Below are positions 34,299 through 45,079 of a DNA stretch of 64,000 nucleotides, in pieces. The position numbers and the translations under genes are program-made. Location: contig NC_084807.1 in assembly GCF_963583255.1 (NCBI RefSeq), positions 21,291,572 through 21,355,571 of the forward strand, given 5' to 3'. Source of the DNA: Pyrus communis. Lineage: Eukaryota > Streptophyta > Magnoliopsida > Rosales > Rosaceae. Every line of letters starts with the position of its first letter. Position 1 is the stretch's first letter. The notes under the pieces are model-generated. The model did no database searches, was not told the origin of the DNA, and saw only the letters and a program-made list of their open reading frames with translations.

Positions 34299-36520
34299 TG
34301 ACACACCCCGACCGAGATCGGAGCGTGCTGGCCGTCACACGAATGTGACGTAGCCATGTGCACGTGCGGAAGCTAATAAAGTAATAATATAAAAGTACAA
34401 ATAATTTAAAAATTAGCATACAAGGTACTAAACAAGTGCTAGCGTAAGTGAAACACAATTCAGAGCAGGTCTACAGCAGTCCAAAAGAAAAAGTGCAACA
34501 TAAGTACACCCGAAGGTGACCCTACAATGGTGAGTGTCTGTCAGAAACGCCGGGAAAGCCCTCTGGGAAACCACCGAAACTGCTAATCAACTAGAACCTG
34601 GAGGGGCGCAAAACAAAAGCGTGAGTGGGCAAAAACAAATCTTTTCGAAAACCATTTAACAAAATACATTCTAACCCCTCGCCGTAAAACCTGTATACTT
34701 CCCAGAAAATAAACATATATACGTATGTATAAATATGCCAAACATGCTCAAGGGTATATCAGTCATGCTCAAGATATGCCATGTCAAAGCCTCATAATGA
34801 TATGCAAATGCCCAGGTATGATTCACATCAATAGCATAACATCTGGCAGCCGGAGTCACATAACGTAACCTGTACGGCTGCATATAGAGCTCAAATCTCA
34901 AAATCAATAACTGAACAACTGAACCTGCCCACGAGTCAGAACCACCTAAAGTGGTCTGTACGACAGGCCTGGGTGTAACATATATGTATGCTCTAGTGCT
35001 ACGATCACGTGAAGGCTGTGCGAATAATCGCGGGTCACCTACGAGTCGGAACCACCTAAAGTGGTCTGTACGATAGGACTGTGCACCTAACTTGGATCCA
35101 AGCTGAGCGTGTGGTGCGGGAGGTGAACATCACGTGAAGGACTGTGCCCTACTCTGGGCGGGAGCACTAACACCGGGGTGCAGGTTATGAGCTCTCTACG
35201 CATCTCAAACTACTACTGAATATAAACATGCATACCGCTTACCTGGCACTTACCTGTGCGTCCACGGCACCCAATACGCATATATAAATGTATACCAATA
35301 CTAATGCATGTGATGATGCATAAACAATAATAATATGGTGCATGGCATAACGTAAATAACCCTTTTTAATCAAATTCTGGGAATATAAATGTATATAGGT
35401 ATGTACGGAAAACAAAAGCCCACTCACTGGTACGTGGAAGGGTCGTAGCCCCCCTGCCTCGAGTGCGAACGCTCGTCCTCAGGGTACGCGTCACCTATAT
35501 GCGAAATAACTATAAAAACGTTAACTTTAAAGCACATAACCTAACTTTCGTAATAACTTCTCATACATTGCTCAAAAAGGACAAATGAATATACCAACGT
35601 GCTCTACACAACCTCAGGATCACAACCATATTTTTAGAAAAAATTTCCTTTGCCGCACGCGCCCCCACGCGCCGACCAAGGCAAGGCCACACGCGCCGGC
35701 CACGCGCAGGCACGTGCGGCGCACACGGACGGCGTCAACTGACGCCGTGAGGAATATTCCGTTATCTCTAACGGATTCCGTCAACGGCGTCAGGAATATT
35801 CCGTCAGATTTGACGGAATATTCCGTCACCTTCTCCGGCAACGTCGCCGGCGCCGGAAAACTGGAAAAAATTTCAAACTTTGTTTTCTCACTCGTTTCTC
35901 AACCATTCTCTACGATTCTTGAACCAAAATGAAGCTTAGAACATGTAGAATCACGATATACTACTTTTAAAGGCTAAAAACTACGCGATCATACCTGTCT
36001 TCAACCTCAAAAACCGGCCAACTTCGAAACCCACAATTCCGACGTCCAATTTCGTCCAACGAGCTACTCCGATGCTCCTTAGGACCTCACTAAGACACCT
36101 ATAAGCTTCAAAATCCCAAAAACGAGCTAGATTAAAGCTTGCATGAACAGTACCCAAACGGATTACCTCGAAACGACGTGAAAACGGTGAAGTTCTTACC
36201 TGAAAATGGTATGGTTGCACTCGCACAAGCTTCACGAGTTCGAAGGTGTCCTTAGTTTCTTCGATCTGTGAGGATTTGGTGGTTTATGTGTTTGTCCGTA
36301 CGTCGAAGGAAGAAGAAGAAGGAAGGGAGAGAGAGAGAGAGAGACACGGGACAGAGACAGAGAAAGGGTAGGGAGAGAGACAGTGAGTGTGCAGGTGTGT
36401 GTGTGTGGCCCAACACCTGCCACAATACACAAAACAGCCAACACACGTGACGAAAACGAACTAGGGGCAAATATGTAATTTCACACGTGCGTTCTAATAA
36501 TCCCGGGACGGGATGTCACA
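34299..36520 (-). mobile_element. Solo LTR of a gypsy-type element, 2222 bp
   Basis: Read on the minus strand it begins TGTGACATCCCGTCC and ends GGTCGGGGTGTGTCA. It is flanked by the 5-bp target duplication gtttt (34294-34298, 36521-36525). Unit 2 has the empty site with a single gtttt at 49276-49280. There is no internal coding region, as expected after LTR-LTR recombination. The termini look like plant chromovirus LTRs (Tekay/Del type), an inference. It contains two 35-bp direct repeats 110 bp apart (34931, 35041) and a perfect hairpin at 35793-35824. Confidence 0.92.
35793..35824. repeat. Perfect 14-bp hairpin inside the solo LTR
   Basis: Arms GGAATATTCCGTCA and TGACGGAATATTCC with a GATT loop. 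A third half-copy, gaggaatattccgtt, lies just upstream near 35750. Confidence 0.95.
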
Positions 36521-36525
36521 GTTTT

Positions 36526-37602
36526 ACTTAAAAGTAATTTAATAATGAAATTCAACATCTGATTTATATAACTTAAATGATTAAGAACGTTAGTTGTATG
36601 CTTATTTCAATCTCATTGAAGAAGTACAAAGGGACGTAAGTCACGAAACTCTTCATGCTAAATTCCAACACAAAGTTCTATTCTCTTTAACTTTTTCTAT
36701 GTATGTTTATTCGTTATAACCCTAAGTTGGTTAAATCCTCCCGTCCAATAGGGCAACTTGGTGCAGGAGAATTGGGTTAGGATTCTAATTACGCTAGGTT
36801 TTGTAATCCTTATTACCTTACTTACAAGATGGGCACATGCTATTAAAAAAATACAAATTTTTGTTTATTTGGTGAGAAAACCCTTGAATACGACCTAAGC
36901 AACCGACGATTTCCAAATTAACTTAATTAAGAACACTAGCCTATAGTACGACCTAAGGAACGGACAATTAATCATCTGTTAATTCAAGTTTAATATGTGT
37001 TTTTTTTAATATGATTTGTCCGTGCATTCAAACTTCAGGTTGACTTTAGATAGAATATTATGCACATGGTTAGAGTCCTGTTCTTAGGAAAACAACCTTT
37101 TTCTTTATACAACTATTTTGAATAGCGAATCAATCAAACAATCCCTTAATAAAACAAAATAAAATAAGAACACTTTGCAGAATCCACGATATTTCGGGTA
37201 AATAAAAAGGTAATGCTATCAACACATCTATTTTATTTCTCGCACGCTCCTCTTAATTTTCGGGTAAATATAAGTGAGCAGAGAAGAGCCTTAATTGCTA
37301 TCAACGCGAAAAACATTGTTTGTTACAAATCATGTGCAAATACAAGCAGGCATTCCATAAGAGCCCATTCACTGATAAAAACTTTGCTTGCCTTATTAGC
37401 TCAATTGTTACGAGCATGAGACGTAAAAGACAAAAAAAAGAGTGAGTAATACTTTTCATAAATAACTCTCCAAAACTACGAACTGATTTTTTTAGATATG
37501 GCCCACATATGGGCCCCACGTCACAATTTAGTCGCCAACAATGCACTGTACGGCAGTTCTGTCCGGGCCCACAAAGCCTTGTGCTCATGGCCCACTGCCC
37601 AT
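36526..37602. other. Intergenic part of unit 1, no gene recognised
   Basis: AT-rich; matches 49281-50485 of unit 2, which has two extra short segments (about 49670-49715 and 49865-49940). Short ORFs here are not supported. Confidence 0.55.
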
Positions 37603-37611
37603 CTAAAACAA

Positions 37612-37819
37612 GGACAAGGATTGTCTGCCCTCCCACTTCTGATGCCCTCCCGTGCCCCTCGTATTTTGTGTAGTCACGGTTGAGCCACGTCAATATTTTA
37701 TATTATTTTGTTTTATATAGAGATAATAAGACAAAAATGAATAGTAATATAAAATGTTGACGTGGTTTAACCGTGACCACACAAACAGGAGGACACGGGA
37801 GGGCAGAGAATCCTTGTCC
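37612..37819. mobile_element. Mutator-like MITE, 208 bp, 9-bp target duplication, nested in the edge of another MITE
   Basis: The inverted ends are GGACAAGGATT.TCTGCCC, continuing CTCCC, with one mismatch over 23 bases. Target duplication ctaaaacaa occurs at 37603-37611 and 37820-37828. Unit 2 keeps the empty site (single ctaaaacaa, 50486-50494). Core cacggttgagccacgtcaat and its inverted copy fold the element into a long hairpin. A 9-bp duplication fits Mutator-type transposition. Confidence 0.93.
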
Positions 37820-37826
37820 CTAAAAC

Positions 37827-38048
37827 AATGAGGATCTTCTCCGGATCTTCATTGTGATTATCTTGGGGATCCTCCAATTACATCCGTTTATTATATATCG
37901 TCCAGTCAGAAATCATTGTAAATCTTTTTATTTAAAGTTAAATATAAACAGTACCTGATAAAAATTAATCGCACGATGTACAATAAACGGATGTGATTGG
38001 AAAATTCCCAGAATCATCACAAAGAGGATCCGGAGAGGATCCTCATTC
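37827..38048. mobile_element. MITE, 222 bp, 10-11-bp target duplication (unit 1 copy)
   Basis: The inverted ends read AATGAGGATC.TCTCCGGATC and pair over about 36 bases. The right flank ccatctaaaat repeats the left flank ccatctaaaac, which the younger 37612-37819 insertion has split. The unit 2 copy at 50493-50716 is unsplit. The size of the duplication suggests a Mutator-like origin. Confidence 0.88.
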
Positions 38049-38059
38049 CATCTAAAATG

Positions 38060-38972
38060 AAAAGGGAAATTAAAAAGAGAATCTTAACGAAAAACTTTTG
38101 ATACTATTAACTTTTAACGTTAAATACATTTTTACTTTAAAAAGTCATTTATAGTACTATTTACTCATAATACCTTTTTATCTTTTTTATTAAAACTCAA
38201 AGTTTTTAAATTTTTTTTCATTAATTTTCCTAATTAAAAATTAAAAAAGGAAAAAGCAATTCCAATGGTACGCAACGCTTTCGTCTCAAAAAAGTAAGAC
38301 CGTTCAACGTGGCGGGCAATGATAAGTCCAAGTAGGCAAAGCAATGAGTGTGTGCAAGGGAAGACGAATCCCGAGGCAGAGTCACGTGACCCGACCCCAT
38401 GTCTCGTGCTCTCTTTTAGTTAGAACTTGCACACAGCCAAGCTGGCATTGAGCAATTGATTCCCTGTGTGGGCTCGACCGTATGCAGTCAAACCCACCAA
38501 CGCCACATCATAAGCGTTCAAGGTAGACCATGTTATATGGGTCCTGCCCCAACAGGGGCTCTTTCTACATGCTCGCACGCAAATTGCGTATGACTGTTTG
38601 GACATTACGACTTTCACCCCCACGCCCGCCTGTCGCGCCGGGCCGGGTCGCCACCTCAGCGAGCAGGAGAGAATTTATGTTAATAGCCGCGTATCAACAA
38701 TGTGAAGCTGCAGAGTTTGAGGGCAAATATGTCCTTTTGGAAATGGAAGGTTACGCGGTCTTTTCGAGTAACTACTCCATGGGTACATGACAACCAACAC
38801 TTAACACCAAAACTGTGATTTGTTGGCGCGTGAAATACAAATGTGTAGCAGATTAATGTTTGACTTTATAGACAGTGAATGACCAACTACACAGTGCAAT
38901 ATTAATATTAACTACTTTGTGTCATGAGAGTTGAATTCGTTAAATTCTACACTGTTCTGAAAATTTTTGCCT
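38060..38972. other. Last part of unit 1; GC-richer non-coding block
   Basis: From about 38270 to 38800 the base composition rises, and an 86-codon ORF (38530-38790) is present but unlike any family I know. The matching block in unit 2 (50950-51480) does not keep this ORF convincingly. The end carries the first ~25 bases of the element that is complete at 51639-52098. Confidence 0.5.
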
Positions 38973-39030
38973 AATGTCAACACAGAATATATGATTGTTC
39001 TTCTTTTCTTCCTTCCTTTATTCCATTCAT

Positions 39031-42000
39031 CAGCAAGATGCATTACCATCCGTATGCTTGAGATAGTTGCCGGTACCCTTCCATTCTTTGCTTAGGATTG
39101 CACTTTTTGTTCCCTTTCCATTTTCAGGTTCTTGTCGATGCAAACCTTCATTGTTTCCGTAATTCGCAGCATTAAGAGAGCTGTTCAGAGCAAAAGCTGG
39201 AACTAGCTCCCCTGAATTCTCGTCCGGAGACATGTCAGGAGAGATCAGATTATCTCAAAGTGGACAGCAGAATATCAGGACCGAAGTTCAGCACCCTGGA
39301 GAAGTCAAAGAGATGGAGGAGGGTGTTCTTGTGGAAGATGAGGTGGAAAAACCAGAAGGTCACACAAGTTTGAACGGGCTGCACGATGCTGCAGACGAGT
39401 TCTTTGATGTTCCAGAACCAACAGAGTATGACCAGTTCGAGAACGAGTGGTCTTCAGATATGAGCATGGAACAGAACCCCCCGGTAACTTCACTGATCAC
39501 CAAGACTATCTCTTAGATATCCAAATTTTCAGACTCAATATTCGCTTCCAATTGCTCCTGTCAAGTTTTATATTCTGTCATGCACACTGTTGCAATACAA
39601 TCTATTATCTTCTGACTGTGTGTCAACACTGGATCTGCAGAGTATACAACATCCCAAATTGTCATCAGCTGCCATTCTCGTGAAGAGATTGCATGAACTT
39701 AGAGGTCAGTTTGTTTCATCAGCATAAGTTGCTCTGGATGGATGGGGATGTCTAGTGTATTCGGTTATATTTTGATTATTTTGGCCTAAAATTTCTTACA
39801 CTGCAGTTCAAAAGAAGGGTTGTACGGACTTACAAGAGGTGTCCAAGGAAAATAATGTCTGCCCTTATGGGGCAACCCTTCAAAAGGATCCAAGTTGTGC
39901 TCTACCTTGCAGCTGGGGATCAGCCGATCCTTCTTCATTTTTGATACGCGGGCCAAATTATTTACAACATCGTCAGAAGGTAACTATTTATTTTTCAGTT
40001 AGGCTATGTTTTAGAAGAAGCCAAAGAACTTGAAATACAACAAGATTCCTTGAAAGTTCTAGATTATGAGTAGTAATTTTCACTTGCATAGAACCTGTTG
40101 TAAATTGTAATTCAATTACTACACACCAACCAAATTTGATGAAGCATAATTTGACTGCAAACCTGATCTACTCTGTTAGATGGGGTAAATAATATCTAAG
40201 AGTTGATTAAGATGGTCTTATTGCACGATGCGTTGAGCATCTTACCATTAAGAGGTTAAGGAAATGCAGATGTGAAGAAGAAACTCAGATTATGTACCAT
40301 GTGATGCTTGATTTTCCAAGTAGAAGTGAACTTTTTCAAAAATACATGATGTGGTTCGAACGAGTGTTAGTATTTTGGTCAATCTTCAATTGCAAAGGGT
40401 GGTGGAAAAAGTTTTAGGCACCTCTGTAAAAGGTAAGATATAAGCGTAGCTCTGCTGGCCGGATCAATATCATAGTTTCCTCTCAACTGAGAAAATTTGG
40501 AAGAGAGTAATCATGCAAAGACTCCGCTGGAATTGGAAAACAAGAATTTCTGAGAAGTTGGTTAAGTTTATGACAGGACGGTTTATTAGGGAAGTAAGCC
40601 TCACGGAACCTAAAATTTTAATCTATATTGATATAAAATTATATTTATAACAATATAATACTTTGTAAAAACAATTATAACTATAACTAAATCAAAGATA
40701 ATATCATCTTCTTTATTACTAGGTCTAGTTGTACTTGGAAACTATGTCATAGAGTCTCAAAATGTTATACTTATTTATTTGATTGTAAGCAATTATAGAG
40801 AACTTCAAGGAAAATAAGGATGAATGATCACAATTATAGGAAAATTTCATGCAAAATAAAGGCTGAATGTTGCAATTATAAGTAATTTAAAAGGAAATAA
40901 AGGCTGAGTAAAGTAGTGATAGGGTATTTAAAATGATATAAAACAATAATTATGGGAATTTAAAGGAAAATAAAGGGTTGAGTGGTGTATTAATAGGGTA
41001 TTTAAATGAAATAAATGGGGCGGAGTATTTATAGGGTATTTAAAATGAAATAAATGGCGAAAATAAAGGGTTGAGCGGAGTATTTATTGGGTATTTAAAA
41101 TGAAATAAAGACTAAGTGGAGCAATTATTATGGAAATTTATGGGATTTGGAGAGAGAAGGTCTCTCCTTCTTCGTTGAAACTAGAATGGCAGAAAACATT
41201 TCAGAAAACCTGGATTTTGAAGAAAGAAAACGCTGAAATGAACACCCCACACGCCCTGAGGTGCGCCTCTGCCACCCAGGCTTGCTCCGGTGAAGCCCTC
41301 CGCCCACTTCCTCAAAACAAAGGCGGGAACACTGACGCCCAGCCTCAGAGGCCACCTAGGCGTGCCCTGAGGCGAGCCTTTTAAAACAATGATTCTGATG
41401 TAAGAAGTAAATGAAAGGCATGCACATTCTTGCTAGTTCATACCTTGATCTTGATAATTAAGTGAACGCAGATTCCCCGGATGGAGTTAATAGCAAAACA
41501 GATACAGAATACGATTTGCATAACCTATTCCAAATAGATGGGATAAATCAGTGGTAATATCATATACTGATTTTGCTGGTGCTGATGCTCTAGTTAGGAC
41601 ATGTCTTGAAATATTGTTTTCGGATCCTTTTTTTTCAAAGATCAAAGAGCCAATTTATCTATTCCGAAAGTGAACTTGGTGTTAGCTTTCTTTAATTTAT
41701 GAACTGAGTAATTTTTCTTTGTGACAGATCAAGGCAAAAAGCACCTTGATGCAACTGGTTGGTGTAGATTGGCTAAGATCTGACAAGCGAGAAGATCATA
41801 TTAGCAGCCGTTATGGTAGTATTGTTCAGGTCCGATCCATCAATTCTTCTAGTACCTTTTATTTTTTATACATGAACTTTTCGGCAACCTGATTCCACAT
41901 ACCTGCATATAAAGTACTAATTATACAAGCTATTGGATGGATGCATGCAGAAATATGCAGAACGAGGTGGATCAGAGTTTTTCTTTATTGTTAATATGCA

Positions 42001-42891
42001 AGTAAGTTTTGATTCGAGTTTCATAAAGTAATAGCACTGCAATCATCATCAAGTAGCAGATAACTCAGTACACATTTTGATAAATCAGATACCCGGAACA
42101 ACCATGCATACCTTGGCGTTTTATTACATGATGAAAACTCCTCTGGAGGAAACTCCTTTGCTACATGACTTTGTCAATGGAGATGATTCCTATAGGAACT
42201 CGAGATTTAAGCTAATACCATACATTTCTAAGGTCAGTACCTCAAGAACATTATATTCGTATAACACGTATATCTTTCATATTCAACTGTCTAACCATAC
42301 ATTTCTAAGGTCAGTACCTCAAGAACATATATTCGTATAACACTTATATTTTTCATATTTAACCGTTTACTTTGGTCTATTTGTGTTCTTAGGGATCATG
42401 GATAGTCAAGCAGAGTGTAGGGAAGAAAGCCTGCTTGGTAGGGCAACGGCTCGAAATGCATTACTTCCGTGGGATGAACTATCTTGAGGTAAGTTACCAC
42501 TTTACCAAACCCTTTATCGTGTTAAGTGACAGTTGAATATGCTAATGACATTTCAGATTAAGGCCGAATCATGGCATTTTATCTAATTCTAACTTATGAG
42601 ATTTCTGATACCAGCTTGAGATCAATGTCGGGTCTTCAACAGTGGCAAGGGGGGTGGCAAATCTTGTTCTAGGCTACCTCAACAATTTGGTCATGGAAAT
42701 GGCATTTCTGATACAGGTAAACGATGTTCTCAAAATTTCATTGTACCTTGTGATACAAGCTACCGTGAGTGATTCCTAAGTAAGAAAAAATTTTGCAGGC
42801 CAACACTGAAGAAGAACTGCCGGAAGTACTTCTTGGAACATGTAGACTTAACCAATTGGATGCATCGAAATCAGTTCTTGTAAAACCGTGA
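39031..42891 (+). pseudogene. Truncated EDR2-like copy: exons 12 (partial) to 21, still open
   Basis: Exon 12 keeps only its last ~40 bases. A 186-bp deletion fused intron 11 to exon 12, removing the splice acceptor. Exons 13-21 lie at 39170-39483, 39641-39704, 39807-39979, 41728-41829, 41951-42001, 42089-42232, 42393-42488, 42615-42716 and 42799-42891. All have the parental lengths and GT-AG sites, with no stop or frameshift. PH and START domains are absent; the acidic linker and DUF1336/EDR2_C domain remain. An ATG at 39232 could start a 358-residue protein if a promoter exists. Differences from the parent are mostly amino acid changing (about 14-15 against about 5 silent by eye), which favours an unconstrained copy. 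Confidence 0.9.
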
Positions 42892-44864
42892 TTTTCTTCA
42901 CCCAGAAAATCTACATAAATCAAATCCATATGAGGAGGGTGCCCAAAATAGGAACTCCCAGCAAGTAAAAAAAATGGAAAAAAAATTATGTTAAAAGAGA
43001 GGTGCACCATGTTCTTGAAATGATATAATTTTTTAGGACTAGTCGTGTGGAGCGTGATCCGTTGTGGTGTGATTGAATTGTTATCCAACTCAAAAAAAGA
43101 AAATCCAGCCCATCACAGAAGGCAAATTGTAGTTTTTTTTCGATAGAATGGATTTTTTTTTCTGTTAATGAATAATTTGTCCAATCCTGAGATCTAATTT
43201 GAATGGACGATTCCTGAATCATCCGATTACTGATTATTGAATCTTTTTTAATTTCACTCAATGTAGATGAGTGTTTATTAGCGTTTACTCCTAAATTCGG
43301 AGGTTCTGTATTTGAATCTCACCCTCCCAGATATAGCTCAAAACATGTTACTATTTCCGTTGCTGCGTCCATACGGTCTATTCGAAGTCTGTTATCTGTA
43401 AAAGTTACTCATCAAAAACACAAGGGAAAATTTATGCTCACATATCAAATAGTGTATTCTTTGCAAGGAGGATGGCTCCTTACAGAAATGCCATTTCTTA
43501 ATTTGTATGCAAGCGCCAACTTCTCAAACTTCCTTGGAATCTTATCATGTTTAAATTTTCCTGCTCACCGTTGTATTTTCATAAAATATCATGTAACTAA
43601 TAATTAGTTGGTTTCGTCATTAGATTCACTTGTAAGTAAGAAATTTTATGTTCGACTCTTATGAATGACAAGCTCAATACTTAGTTATGGATGTCTTATT
43701 GCATGGCTTAGTATGAATCGTCGTCCGCTAATATGGTGGTATAGAAATAGAAATAAAAAAATTAGTTGGTTCTTGGGTGCGTTTCAAAATGCATAAAACA
43801 TGAGGATGGTTAGCTCAAATATGTTGAATATGTAGCAGCTTGAAAATTGGGCCAAGTTTGCAAAGGCTTTAACCTGGCTTGGGTTTGTAACAAGTAATCT
43901 TAAGTGATTAACGTAGTATTAGATTAGGGATGATAATTTATAACACGAAACGAATCAAAGCTAACACGAAATTAGCAAGTTTGTGTTAACACTTTACACA
44001 AGCTCCTACACTCAAAAATTTGATTAACTTAAACCATGGTTTTGATGAGGTCATTCATGCTCATCTCCTCTTGTACGATATTTTCTTATAAATGAATACC
44101 GTACTGTTTTTCTCAAAAAAATAATGACAAAGTCGAGTTAGTGTCAAACACAAATCAACTGACATACAACATGTTTAGCTAGAATTCTTACAAACTCAAA
44201 ATTACAATATGTTAACCCAACCGACAGGGTCATACAAAATTACAATTTAGTATCAGACCCAATATTTATATATCGTCCTCTCATCCCTAGATGCTGCATG
44301 CACGAACTAGTAGTAGGGTTTCCAAGGACCTGTCACTTCATACCAAACGCAACTTCAAAATTTTCCACAAAATATTTTAATCAATCATGCAACCAATCTC
44401 GGCAATGATCAAACCCAGGTCAAGTTAGCACAACCCTTGAAAAATACATTCTCTCTACAACATTATGTATAGAATTACCGACATATTATCTGAGTCCCTA
44501 CAATCAAAACATAACGAGAAATCCAAAGAAACGCTTCTGAAAATTCAAATATATAGTACAAATTACAATTGTGGTTGGAATTTAATGGCATGTCTTAAAA
44601 CTCGTTGGGAAGTGTTTTTGAAATGATTGAAACCGCTTTTAGTGAGAATATTTTTGGGTTCTAAAATCACTTAAATGCTTCCTACCAGAAACACTAGTAT
44701 GTATTTTTTGCAGGAAGTACTTCAAATGTTTTTCTAAGATTCATTTGCATTTTTATTAAGAATTGGTTCCAAAAACACTTTCAGCCATTTTAAAAACACT
44801 TACAAACAATCCATTCACACGCTACTGTTACTTACATGGTTATCAAATCAAATAATAACAACAA
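42892..44864. other. Intergenic part of unit 2 downstream of the truncated copy
   Basis: Matches 30366-32233 of unit 1, plus an extra segment at about 43153-43264. No gene recognised. Confidence 0.55.
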
Positions 44865-44873
44865 TAATACGAA

Positions 44874-44994
44874 GGGAATTGTTATTGATACTCCAAATTT
44901 CTCATTCTACACTCTAAACTTTCTATATTTAGAAAGAAAAATACACTTATAAGGAGTGTAGAATGTGATTTTTGAAGTGCCAATAACACTTCCC
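44874..44994. mobile_element. Small MITE with perfect 9-bp target duplication (unit 2 copy)
   Basis: 121 bp, flanked by taatacgaa at 44865-44873 and 44995-45003. The inverted ends GGGAATTGTTATT and GGGAAGTGTTATT pair. It is the same element as 32243-32353. Confidence 0.88.
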
Positions 44995-45079
44995 TAATAC
45001 GAATAAGCCAAAATACAATGTATAAACTAAAATTAAAAAATGACAATAAAAAAAAAAAAGAAATTTATTATTTTTTAAA

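Larger units (their letters stand above)
26205..38972 (+). repeat. Tandem segmental duplication, unit 1 (~12.8 kb)
   Basis: From intron 11 of the EDR2-like gene to about 38972 the sequence repeats, in the same order and orientation, at 38973-51660, with only scattered substitutions and small gaps. Unit 1 alone carries a solo LTR (34299-36520), a MITE (37612-37819) and a poly-G segment (about 28027-28140). It lacks a 2.4-kb block present in unit 2. Confidence 0.97.

Noticed and set aside
34120..34353. ORF crossing the left edge of the solo LTR
   Set aside because: It spans a transposon junction, so it cannot be an ancestral gene.
38530..38790. 86-codon ORF at the end of unit 1
   Set aside because: Not kept in unit 2 and has no domain; the GC rise alone is not enough.
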